In this document: piece by piece, positions 1 to 4,950 of the stretch | Numbering within the stretch: position 1 is the first letter of the stretch | Layout: every line of letters starts with the position of its first letter | Assembly: GCA_031268115.1 (NCBI GenBank) | Contig: JAIRXV010000417.1 | Span: 1 to 5,598, forward strand | Reading direction: 5' to 3' | DNA length: 5,598 nucleotides | DNA from: Bifidobacteriaceae bacterium | GTDB taxonomy: Bacteria; Actinomycetota; Actinomycetes; Actinomycetales; WQXJ01 | The notes under the pieces: generated by a model | What the model was told of the DNA's origin: nothing | Database searches by the model: none | What the model saw: only the letters and a program-made list of their open reading frames with translations | Translations under genes and position numbers: made by a program

Positions 1-1
1 C

Positions 2-49
2 AACTGACCAGCGCCCCGGCCACCACAATGGCCGGGGCGCTGGTCAGTT
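2..49 (-). terminator. Strong intrinsic-type hairpin downstream of fba
   Basis: A perfect inverted repeat: the arms 2-22 and 29-49 pair over 21 bp around a 6-nt loop (CCACAA). It begins 12 nt beyond the fba stop codon, so on the minus strand it is well placed to end the aldolase transcript. No run of U follows within the window (only the end of the stem and one more base is visible), but stem-only terminators of this kind are usual in high-GC actinobacteria. Since the stem is symmetric it could also work for a plus-strand gene ending just left of the window. Confidence 0.8.
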
Positions 50-61
50 CTTGGTTCAAGC

Positions 62-1084
62 CTATTTGAGCTTTTTGCCAGCCGACCGCAGTTGCTGGGC
101 GGCCCGCACCACGCGGGCAGCCATTCCTGTTTCTCCGGCCTTACCCCACGAGCGTGGATCGTATTGCTTCTTGTTGCCAACCTCGCCGTCCACCTTCAAG
201 ACCCCATCGTAGGAGCGGAACATGTGGTCCGCCACTGGCCGCGTGAAGGCGTATTGGGTGTCGGTGTCGATATTCATTTTGATTACGCCAAAGTCCACGG
301 CGTCGGAAATCTCTTGCGGCGACGAGCCAGAACCGCCGTGGAACACCAGGTCGAACGGACGCTCTCGGCCGTATTCGGCGCCAACGGCGGCCTGAATCTC
401 GCGCAGGATCTCCGGGCGCAGCTTGACGGCCCCAGGCTTGTAGACACCGTGGACGTTGCCGAAGGTGAGCGCGGTGAGGTAGCGGCCTTTCTCGCCCAGA
501 CCCAACGCGGCGGCAGTCTTCAACCCGTCCGCGACCGTTGTGTAGAGCTTCTCGTTGATCTCCGCCGAGACACCGTCTTCTTCGCCGCCCACAACCCCGA
601 TCTCGATCTCCAAGATGGTCCGGGCGGCCTGGGACTTGGCGAGTAGCTCCTCGGCGATGATCAGGTTCTCATCCAGCGGCACGGCGGAACCGTCCCACAT
701 GTGCGAGTTGAACGCGGGCAGTTGGCCGGCCTTGACCGCCTCGGCCTCAAGGGCAAGCAGTGGGCGCACCCAAGTGTCGAGATTCTGTTTGGCGCAATGG
801 TCCGTGTGCAAGGCGACCGTCACCGGGTAGGTGTCCGCCACGGCGCGAACGAACGCCGCGAGCGCCAACGAGCCGGTGACGCGGTTCTTGATGGTGGAAC
901 CGGACAGGTATTCGGCGCCCCCGACTGACACTTGGACGATGCCGTCGCTCTCGGCTTCAGCGAATCCACGCAGCGCGGCGATGGCTGTCTGGGACGACGT
1001 CACATTGACCGCCGGGTAGGCAAAACGACCGGCCTTGGCGCGGTCGATGAGTTCGGCGTAAACCTCGGGTGTAGCAACAGGCAT
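62..1084 (-). CDS. fba: Class II fructose-bisphosphate aldolase
   Basis: Cytosolic zinc enzyme of glycolysis and gluconeogenesis that reversibly cleaves fructose 1,6-bisphosphate into dihydroxyacetone phosphate and glyceraldehyde 3-phosphate. The 340-residue product matches the usual length of the long-form (class IIA) enzymes. Visible landmarks: HTDHC at 93-97, with the probable catalytic Asp95 and zinc ligand His96; EIGVVGGEEDG at 161-171; FGNVHGVYK at 208-216, with zinc ligand His212; FHGGSGS at 248-254, with His249; and KMNIDTDTQYAF at 269-280 for phosphate and potassium binding. The start ATG at 1084 has a GGAGA ribosome binding site 7 nt upstream. The frame stays open for 77 more codons, but that Arg/Pro-rich stretch does not look like protein and lies upstream of the ribosome binding site. 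The gene stands alone on its strand and ends 12 nt before a strong hairpin. Nothing appears damaged. Confidence 0.98.
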   Translation of the reverse strand: MPVATPEVYAELIDRAKAGRFAYPAVNVTSSQTAIAALRGFAEAESDGIVQVSVGGAEYLSGSTIKNRVTGSLALAAFVRAVADTYPVTVALHTDHCAKQNLDTWVRPLLALEAEAVKAGQLPAFNSHMWDGSAVPLDENLIIAEELLAKSQAARTILEIEIGVVGGEEDGVSAEINEKLYTTVADGLKTAAALGLGEKGRYLTALTFGNVHGVYKPGAVKLRPEILREIQAAVGAEYGRERPFDLVFHGGSGSSPQEISDAVDFGVIKMNIDTDTQYAFTRPVADHMFRSYDGVLKVDGEVGNKKQYDPRSWGKAGETGMAARVVRAAQQLRSAGKKLK

Positions 1085-1166
1085 GACAGATTCTCCAGGT
1101 AGTCGAGGGGACAGTGTGAACCGCCCAATCCTCCCACGATTCCGCCGCGCCGTGTACAGCGCAAGT

Positions 1167-1192
1167 CCCGGGCCCACGGGCCGCCGCCCGGG
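1167..1192. repeat. GC-rich inverted repeat upstream of fba
   Basis: CCCGGGC at 1167-1173 pairs with GCCCGGG at 1186-1192, leaving a 12-nt spacer. The 8-mer CCCGGGCC also occurs as a direct repeat at 1167 and 1187, a spacing of 20 bp or about two helical turns. A third palindrome, GGGCGCCC, follows at 1195-1202. The tract lies about 80-120 bp upstream of the fba start, where an operator or 5' leader hairpin could sit. Such repeats also arise by chance in tracts that are nearly pure G+C, so a function is only a possibility. Confidence 0.3.
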
Positions 1193-1466
1193 CCGGGCGC
1201 CCCATGAGCAAGGCCGTTGAGCTGGTGGCTTGGTTTGTGCGTCAAGGCGGATCCCTGGTGAGGATGTCGAGGTGGGCTTTGCGGCGGGTTCGGTCGGGCA
1301 GCGCCCTGGTCCCACCCGCGACCAGCGTCAGCAGCCGCAGTTGCGGGTACCCAGTCCCACCACGGCCGTGCCCAACGCCAGCTTGCTTGCGTTAGCGGGC
1401 CAGAACACCGGATGTGAAACAGCAGGTCACGAGCTTGCGCAACCGCACGAACCTGAATCAACCCTC

Positions 1467-1502
1467 AGCACGGAAATCGGCGCTAACCTCGTGCTCTAAG
1501 AT
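1467..1502 (+). promoter_or_regulatory. Possible promoter with flanking dyad for the ORF at 1526
   Basis: TAAGAT at 1497-1502 resembles a -10 box and would place a start site near 1509, just before the AGGGGG ribosome binding site at 1514-1519. No good -35 hexamer is seen at the right distance. Immediately upstream, AGCACG (1467-1472) and CGTGCT (1490-1495) form a perfect 6-bp dyad with a 17-nt spacer that would cover the -35 region, as an operator might. The assignment rests on position and short matches only. Confidence 0.25.
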
Positions 1503-1525
1503 TCGCGACTGTCAGGGGGTGCGCC

Positions 1526-1876
1526 ATGTGTCCGCCGGGTGCGGCGCTGTCGCCGTACACCTTCGATTCGCTCAAGCAGGAAGAAGGCGGCATCGTGTTC
1601 CGAGGGTCTGACGGGTCGCTCCTTGGTGGTTTCGGGGCACCGTGGGCAAAGGATGTCAGTGGCAAAGATATTGGAACGCATTATGAACTCGCGGACGGTG
1701 CAGTCATCCAGGTAGTTGATATCGTGGCACCAGACCGGTACCCGATTGTCGCGGATCCCTATCTGTGGATAGACCTTATTTCCTCGGCCACATGGACCCA
1801 CAACAGCAACGGATGGACCCTTGAGGTTAAGCCTATGACGTGGGCAAGGCTTCAAGTGTCGTGCGACCCTCGGTAA
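1526..1876 (+). CDS. Truncated secreted-protein fragment with DUF2599-like end
   Basis: A 116-residue product that looks like the middle of a longer secreted actinobacterial protein. Residues 3-43 (PPGAAL through GGFGAPWAKD) and 51-78 (THYE through YPIVADP) match a module I recall upstream of variable C-terminal domains. Residues 79-108, including WIDLIS and GWTLEVKPMTWAR, resemble the first strands of DUF2599, but the frame then ends within 8 residues (LQVSCDPR), so most of that domain is missing. There is no signal peptide: an in-frame stop at 1484 closes the frame upstream. The start ATG at 1526 has a good AGGGGG ribosome binding site 6 nt away, so a short product may still be made. It overlaps the next gene by 37 nt and looks more A/T-rich than its neighbours. 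Most likely a decaying remnant; the family match is from memory. Confidence 0.55.
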   Translation: MCPPGAALSPYTFDSLKQEEGGIVFRGSDGSLLGGFGAPWAKDVSGKDIGTHYELADGAVIQVVDIVAPDRYPIVADPYLWIDLISSATWTHNSNGWTLEVKPMTWARLQVSCDPR

Positions 1877-2265
1877 CGGCAGTGGTCTGGCCAGAGCAGC
1901 ACGCGCACCCTCCTCGGTGGGGTTCACCGAGAAGGGTTGCCTGGGGTGTTCTCTTCGCGGTGTTTGCCGTGGTGTGCTGCGCGGGTTGCGCGGCATTCGA
2001 GGTAAGCGGTGTGGGTGGAGGCCCGTCGGGTGAGGTCCTCAAAGCGGCGAAGCAAGCGGCCAAAGAGGTCCCGTGTACGGACCTTGAATGGCTGTCCGAC
2101 TCCGAGGAAGGCGTGTCGATGTACTCGTGTTCAGCAGAGCCATGCTCGACGGTGATAGAGATCGCCCTAGACGCCGACTTGCTCGGCCCGCGGGAGTCCG
2201 AGCTAGTAGATCTCTCAAGGGACTACACGAAGGGCGGACAGTCTTTGGCCTACTGCGCCTACTGA
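1840..2265 (+). CDS. Small predicted lipoprotein, function unknown
   Basis: A 141-residue product from GTG 1840. Basic residues (R26, R31, R32) precede a hydrophobic stretch, VAWGVLFAVFAVVCCAG at 33-49, followed by Cys50; CAGC fits a lipobox, so the mature protein would be a lipid-anchored surface protein of about 92 residues. Four further cysteines (79, 97, 102, 139) could form two disulfides outside the cell. I do not recognise the mature domain. The start is uncertain: none of the GTG codons at 1840, 1861 and 1882 has a good ribosome binding site, and 1882 would give a more normal signal peptide n-region and 127 residues. From 1840 it overlaps the preceding fragment by 37 nt, which suggests coupling. 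It could be an immunity-type partner of the lost secreted protein, but this is speculation from position alone. Confidence 0.6.
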   Translation: MGKASSVVRPSVTAVVWPEQHAHPPRWGSPRRVAWGVLFAVFAVVCCAGCAAFEVSGVGGGPSGEVLKAAKQAAKEVPCTDLEWLSDSEEGVSMYSCSAEPCSTVIEIALDADLLGPRESELVDLSRDYTKGGQSLAYCAY

Positions 2266-2301
2266 CGGCTGGAACGAATCGCGGCTCTCACCCTTCTTGA
2301 A

Positions 2302-2334
2302 GATGGCCTGTTCCCCAGGCGGAGCCAGGCCATC
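2302..2334 (+). terminator. Hairpin downstream of the lipoprotein gene
   Basis: GATGGCCTG at 2302-2310 pairs perfectly over 9 bp with CAGGCCATC at 2326-2334, leaving a 15-nt loop. It starts 36 nt after the lipoprotein stop and could end that transcript. A shorter competing hairpin (CCTG with CAGG around TTCCC) uses part of the same sequence. No U-tract follows, so the function is inferred from position. Confidence 0.4.
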
Positions 2335-2521
2335 GGTGTTTGCGCCCCGTTGGCTGCCGGCCGCAGTTGTGAGGACCACCTCGGCGTCGATTACTCGCAC
2401 CGTAGAGGAGCCCACCAGGCAGAGGAATGACCCATCCGGGCAAGTGGGAGTGGCACGACCGGACCTTGGCCCTAAGGGGGCACAATGGTGCGGAAGAATC
2501 CAAGCTCGCAGCCCCTCTAAG

Positions 2522-2633
2522 GCCGGCGAAGACCGGCTGGCGGCAGCATCGGCCGGGTAGGGCAAAGCCCGCACCAGCTGAAACGCGCCGGCTAGCGACC
2601 AGGGGCGCTGACGAACCGGCCCGAAGGGGGCCG
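2522..2633 (+). promoter_or_regulatory. Hairpin-rich possible 5' leader of the SDR gene
   Basis: Four short stems can be drawn in 112 nt: GCCGG/CCGGC (2522-2526 with 2533-2537, loop CGAAGA); GCTGG/CCAGC (2536-2540 with 2574-2578), enclosing GGGC-AAA-GCCC (2560-2570); GCGCC/GGCGC (2585-2589 with 2604-2608); and CGGCCC/GGGCCG (2617-2622 with 2628-2633, loop GAAGG), which ends 7 nt before the AAAGGA ribosome binding site. The first two share 2536-2537 and so cannot both form fully. It matches no riboswitch class that I know, and 4-6-bp stems are common by chance in GC-rich DNA. Confidence 0.25.
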
Positions 2634-2654
2634 AACCGCGAAAGGACACTCATT

Positions 2655-3422
2655 ATGCCGATGACTTCACCATTCTCACTGACTGGCAAGACGGCGCTGG
2701 TCACGGGCGGAAACCGGGGTCTGGGTAAAGCTCAGGCGCTGGCGCTGGCCCAAGCGGGGGCGAAGGTCGCCATTCTCGGGCGGTCCGCGCAACGCAATGT
2801 CTCCACCGCAGCTGAGGCGGCCCAGGCGGGGTTCGAGATCTTCCCGATCCAAGCGGATTTGGTCCATCGAGACCGCATCGGCGAGGCGATTGAAGCGGCC
2901 ATCGCCAATCTTGGGCGCCTGGACATCCTGGTCAACAACGCGGGCGTGTGCTACCACCGCCCCGCCTTTGATGTGCCCAATTCCGAATGGGATCGCGTCT
3001 TGGGGATCAACGTGACCGCACTGTTCAAGGCGTCGGTCGCGGCCGCCAAACACATGGAGCGGATCGGTGGCGGCGCCATCGTCAACATCGGCTCAATCTC
3101 CGCTCAGATCGTCAACCGGCCACAGTGGCAGCCCGCCTACAACGCTTCGAAGGCCGCGGTGCATCAGTTGACCAAATCGCTTGCCGTGGAATGGGCTCCG
3201 CTGGGTATCCGGGTCAACGCGGTCGCGCCAGGCTATGTGCGCACGGAGATGGCGCCCGTCGATCGGCCCGAATTCACGCAGCGGTGGATCGATGACGTAC
3301 CCCAGCAACGCGCCGCGACTCCCGAGGAGATCGCCCCGTCCGTGGTGTTTCTTGCCTCGCCAGCCGCAGCGTTCATAACCGGGTCGATCCTGGTGATCGA
3401 CGGCGGCTACACGGCCGTGTGA
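2655..3422 (+). CDS. SDR-family oxidoreductase, polyol/sugar-dehydrogenase-like
   Basis: A 255-residue classical short-chain dehydrogenase/reductase, likely a cytosolic tetramer using a nicotinamide cofactor. Visible motifs: TGGNRGLG at 17-24 (cofactor-binding glycine motif), D68 with L69 after the third strand, NNAG at 94-97, Asn119, the catalytic Ser in NIGSIS (Ser147 or Ser149), Tyr162 and Lys166 in YNASK, and RVNAVAPGYVRTEM followed by a normal ITGSILVIDGGY end. The second strand ends in LGR (Arg43) with no acidic residue, which favours NADP(H). The stretch SISAQIVNRPQWQPAYNASK is typical, as I recall, of SDRs acting on polyols and keto-sugars (xylulose, mannitol, arabinitol, gluconate type), so that is the best guess for substrate class; a FabG-type role is less likely. 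The start ATG at 2655 has AAAGGA 8 nt upstream. It is a single gene with a hairpin after its stop, and no sugar transporter or kinase lies beside it. Confidence 0.93.
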   Translation: MPMTSPFSLTGKTALVTGGNRGLGKAQALALAQAGAKVAILGRSAQRNVSTAAEAAQAGFEIFPIQADLVHRDRIGEAIEAAIANLGRLDILVNNAGVCYHRPAFDVPNSEWDRVLGINVTALFKASVAAAKHMERIGGGAIVNIGSISAQIVNRPQWQPAYNASKAAVHQLTKSLAVEWAPLGIRVNAVAPGYVRTEMAPVDRPEFTQRWIDDVPQQRAATPEEIAPSVVFLASPAAAFITGSILVIDGGYTAV

Positions 3423-3436
3423 CACCCGAGTCCCTG

Positions 3437-3456
3437 GGGCGCCACGCTGGCCGCCC
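3437..3456. terminator. Shared hairpin between the converging SDR and trmH genes
   Basis: GGGC plus GCCA (3437-3444) pair with TGGC and GCCC (3448-3456) over 8 bp around a CGC loop, with one bulged C at 3452. It begins 14 nt after the SDR stop and lies 38 nt beyond the methyltransferase stop on the other strand, so it could end both converging transcripts. A second dyad, CACGAC/GTCGTG (3456-3461 with 3473-3478), follows directly. No U-tract is present. Confidence 0.5.
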
Positions 3457-3483
3457 ACGACATCGGCGCGTCGTCGTGATCGC

Positions 3484-3498
3484 TTAGCGGGGCGCTAA
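3484..3498 (-). terminator. Small hairpin containing the trmH stop codon
   Basis: TTAGCG (3484-3489) and CGCTAA (3493-3498) form a perfect 6-bp stem around GGG. The stem includes the TAG stop codon of the RNA methyltransferase (3495-3497). It may add to termination with the hairpin at 3437-3456, or may be incidental. Confidence 0.25.
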
Positions 3499-4202
3499 TG
3501 GCGGTGCTGAAGCGCCCACGCCCACATGGCGATGGCGGCGGCGGCGCCTGCGTTCAGCGAACGGGTTGAGCCGTACTGGGCGATGGCCAGGACGGATTCG
3601 CAGACCGCGATCGCGTCCGGGCTCAGCCCCGCCCCTTCCGAGCCGAACAGCATGGCGCACCGTTCGGGCAGCGTCCGCCCCTCCAGCGGCTTGGCCCCTG
3701 GCACGTTGTCTATCCCCACCAGTACGATGCCGGCCCCCGCCGCCCACGCTGCCAAGTCGCGGGCCGTAGGGTGATACCGAATGTGCTGGTAGCGGTCGGT
3801 GACCATGGCGCCTCGGCGGTTCCATCGGCGCCGACCCACGATGTGGACTTCCGCCACCGCGAAAGCGTTGGCGGTGCGCACTATCGAACCGATGTTGAAA
3901 TCGTGTTCCCAGTTCTCGACCGCGACATGCAGGGGGCAGCGTCGGGCGTCGAGGTCCGCGACGATGGCGTCCATGGACCAATACCGGTAGCCCTCCACCA
4001 CGTTGCGTTGGTCGCCATTCGCCAACAGGGCCGGATCGTAGCGGGGGTCCTGCGGCCATGGCCCTAGCCAAGGTCCGACACCTACGCCCGGCGATGGCGC
4101 AGGGCCGGACGATGCCGGAGGGGAACCTTGGGTGGGTGGGAGGGTGCCTTGGGGAACGGCATCGTCCCTGTCGCCAGGAGGATGGACCCGCGACGACGAC
4201 AC
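3495..4202 (-). CDS. TrmH/SpoU-family RNA methyltransferase
   Basis: Probable S-adenosylmethionine-dependent 2'-O-ribose methyltransferase (SPOUT fold with a trefoil knot) acting on tRNA or rRNA. From GTG 4202 the product is 235 residues. The three family motifs are intact: NIGSIVRTAN at 103-112 (Asn103, Arg109), LFGSEGAGLS at 185-194, and IAQYGSTRSLNAGAAAAI at 207-224. Residues 43-75 (GPWLGPWP through EGYRYW) form an N-terminal segment that I recall from actinobacterial members; residues 1-40 are Pro/Ser-rich and probably disordered. No start codon lies between 4202 and that segment. GTG 4202 sits 7 nt after a TACGAT box, which suggests a leaderless start; an upstream ATG near 4253 (GKARQL) is an alternative. 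Which nucleotide is methylated cannot be told. It is divergent from dedA and converges on the SDR gene. Confidence 0.92.
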   Translation of the reverse strand: MSSSRVHPPGDRDDAVPQGTLPPTQGSPPASSGPAPSPGVGVGPWLGPWPQDPRYDPALLANGDQRNVVEGYRYWSMDAIVADLDARRCPLHVAVENWEHDFNIGSIVRTANAFAVAEVHIVGRRRWNRRGAMVTDRYQHIRYHPTARDLAAWAAGAGIVLVGIDNVPGAKPLEGRTLPERCAMLFGSEGAGLSPDAIAVCESVLAIAQYGSTRSLNAGAAAAIAMWAWALQHRH

Positions 4203-4208
4203 GTCACG

Positions 4209-4215
4209 TATCGTA
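4209..4215. promoter_or_regulatory. Overlapping -10 boxes of a possible bidirectional promoter
   Basis: TATCGT at 4209-4214 on the plus strand and TACGAT at 4215-4210 on the minus strand are near mirror images offset by one base. Each is followed 7 nt later by a GTG: 4222 on the plus strand, in frame with dedA, and 4202 on the minus strand, in frame with the methyltransferase. Clear -35 hexamers are not visible (CTTAGG at 4238-4233 has the right spacing for the minus strand but is a poor match). Confidence 0.4.
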
Positions 4216-4299
4216 GTGGCCGTGCCCGGAACCCTAAGTTGTCTTGCCTTGCCCATCGCAGCGTCCTCAAGTGAGATATCGGCCATCGGGCCTGCCTGG

Positions 4300-4950
4300 A
4301 TGGATGCGTCCAGCCTGATCAATGCGTTTGTCTCGTGGCTCGGGCCGTGGGCACTGGTGGGGGTGTGCGCGGTGGTTTTCGCGGAAACCGGGCTTATGGT
4401 GGGGTTCTTCCTGCCGGGAGATTCACTGCTTTTCACGCTCGGGGTGTTCTTGGGGATGGGCAAGATCGGCACACCGGTTTGGGCCGCGGTGCTCGCCATC
4501 GCCTGTTCGGCGGTGGCTGGCGATCAAACTGGGTATTGGATTGGACGCAAACTCGGACCGAGAGTTTTCAATAAACCCGATTCGCGGTTTTTCAAGCGCG
4601 AATACGTGGATCGAACCAATGCATTCTTTGAGCGGTACGGTGGGCGGACCATCGTCATCGCACAATACGTGCCAATAGTGCGGACGTTCACGCCAGTGGT
4701 GGCAGGCGTGGGCAAGATGAGCTACCGGCACTTCGTCGCGTTCAACATCGTGGCAGCGTTCACGTGGGGATTGGCTTTCCCGCTGCTCGGGGTGTGGATG
4801 GGGACATCGTTCCCGTTTGTCGAGAAGAACATCGACCTGATCATCGTCCTGATCGTGCTGATATCGGTCACGCCGATGATCGTGGAATACCTCCGGCGGC
4901 GGCGCCGTTCGAACCGTCGGGAAGAATCGGCCGCTGAGAGGCCCGCCTGA
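4300..4950 (+). CDS. DedA-family (SNARE-associated/VTT domain) membrane protein
   Basis: A 216-residue inner-membrane protein of the DedA superfamily, whose members are linked to envelope lipid translocation and membrane-potential homeostasis. Hydrophobic segments lie near 13-30, 43-53, 60-72, 146-168 and 178-195. Family signatures: AETGLMVGFFLPGDS at 28-42, with Glu29 and Asp41 (matching the essential Glu39 and Asp51 of E. coli YqjA), GDQTGYWIGRKLG at 74-86, and VPIVRTFTPVVAG at 124-136 with Arg128. At the place of the other essential Arg (YqjA Arg130) this protein has Gln122. The C-terminus is a basic tail (RRRRRSNRR). ATG 4300 gives a normal length but has no clear ribosome binding site; GTG 4222, in frame and 7 nt after a -10-like box, would add 26 residues as a leaderless start. 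The last 83 nt overlap the converging gene. Confidence 0.93.
   Translation: MDASSLINAFVSWLGPWALVGVCAVVFAETGLMVGFFLPGDSLLFTLGVFLGMGKIGTPVWAAVLAIACSAVAGDQTGYWIGRKLGPRVFNKPDSRFFKREYVDRTNAFFERYGGRTIVIAQYVPIVRTFTPVVAGVGKMSYRHFVAFNIVAAFTWGLAFPLLGVWMGTSFPFVEKNIDLIIVLIVLISVTPMIVEYLRRRRRSNRREESAAERPA

Larger units (their letters stand above)
1085..1525. other. Divergent intergenic region between fba and the small ORF at 1526
   Basis: A 441-bp gap with no convincing gene. Several short frames are open on both strands, but their translations are rich in Pro, Arg and Ser and match nothing I recognise. It must carry the fba promoter (minus strand), although I see no clear -35/-10 pair for it. Noted within it: a very GC-rich tract with a 7-bp dyad (1167-1192), an 8-bp palindrome TTGCGCAA at 1435-1442, and a 6-bp dyad beside a possible -10 box (1467-1502). 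Confidence 0.6.
2266..2654. other. 389-bp gap before the SDR gene
   Basis: No recognisable gene. The SDR reading frame is open back to an ATG at 2427, but the extra 76 residues are Arg/Pro/Gly-rich, lack any SDR feature and precede a good ribosome binding site, so I treat them as non-coding. Several other frames on both strands are open here without a recognisable product. The left part holds the hairpin at 2302-2334; the right part (2520-2633) holds a series of short stems. A weak promoter-like pair, TTGTGA (2367-2372) and ATTACT (2390-2395) with a 17-nt spacer, would give a leader of about 250 nt. This could be a structured leader, a degraded gene or an intergenic repeat. Confidence 0.5.

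Noticed and set aside
53..62. GGTTCAAGCC, similar to a tRNA T-arm
   Set aside because: It lies beside the fba stop codon with no acceptor, D-arm or anticodon stem around it.
1085..1315. In-frame N-terminal extension of fba by 77 codons
   Set aside because: The extension is Arg/Pro-rich and unlike aldolases, while the ATG at 1084 has a well-spaced GGAGA and gives the normal family length.
1000..1461. Long minus-strand frame overlapping the fba 5' end and the gap
   Set aside because: Low-complexity Pro/Trp/Arg-rich translation and an overlap with fba in another frame; a shadow of GC-rich sequence.
1496..1996. Minus-strand frame antisense to the DUF2599-like fragment and the lipoprotein
   Set aside because: Arg/Pro-rich translation without recognisable motifs, whereas the plus strand shows family signatures and a lipobox.
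2427..2654. Upstream ATG for the SDR gene that would give 331 residues
   Set aside because: The added 76 residues show no SDR feature; ATG 2655 has AAAGGA at 8 nt and starts just before the cofactor-binding strand.
4176..4275. AGGAGG followed by ATG near 4183, a possible small ORF
   Set aside because: The AGGAGG touches the ATG, so it cannot act as a ribosome binding site, and the roughly 30-codon product has no recognisable content.
4132..4299. Long N-terminal extension of DedA from GTG 4132
   Set aside because: It would overlap the 5' end of the divergent methyltransferase gene and adds Gly/Ser/Thr-rich sequence not found in DedA proteins. The shorter GTG 4222 start is kept as an alternative.
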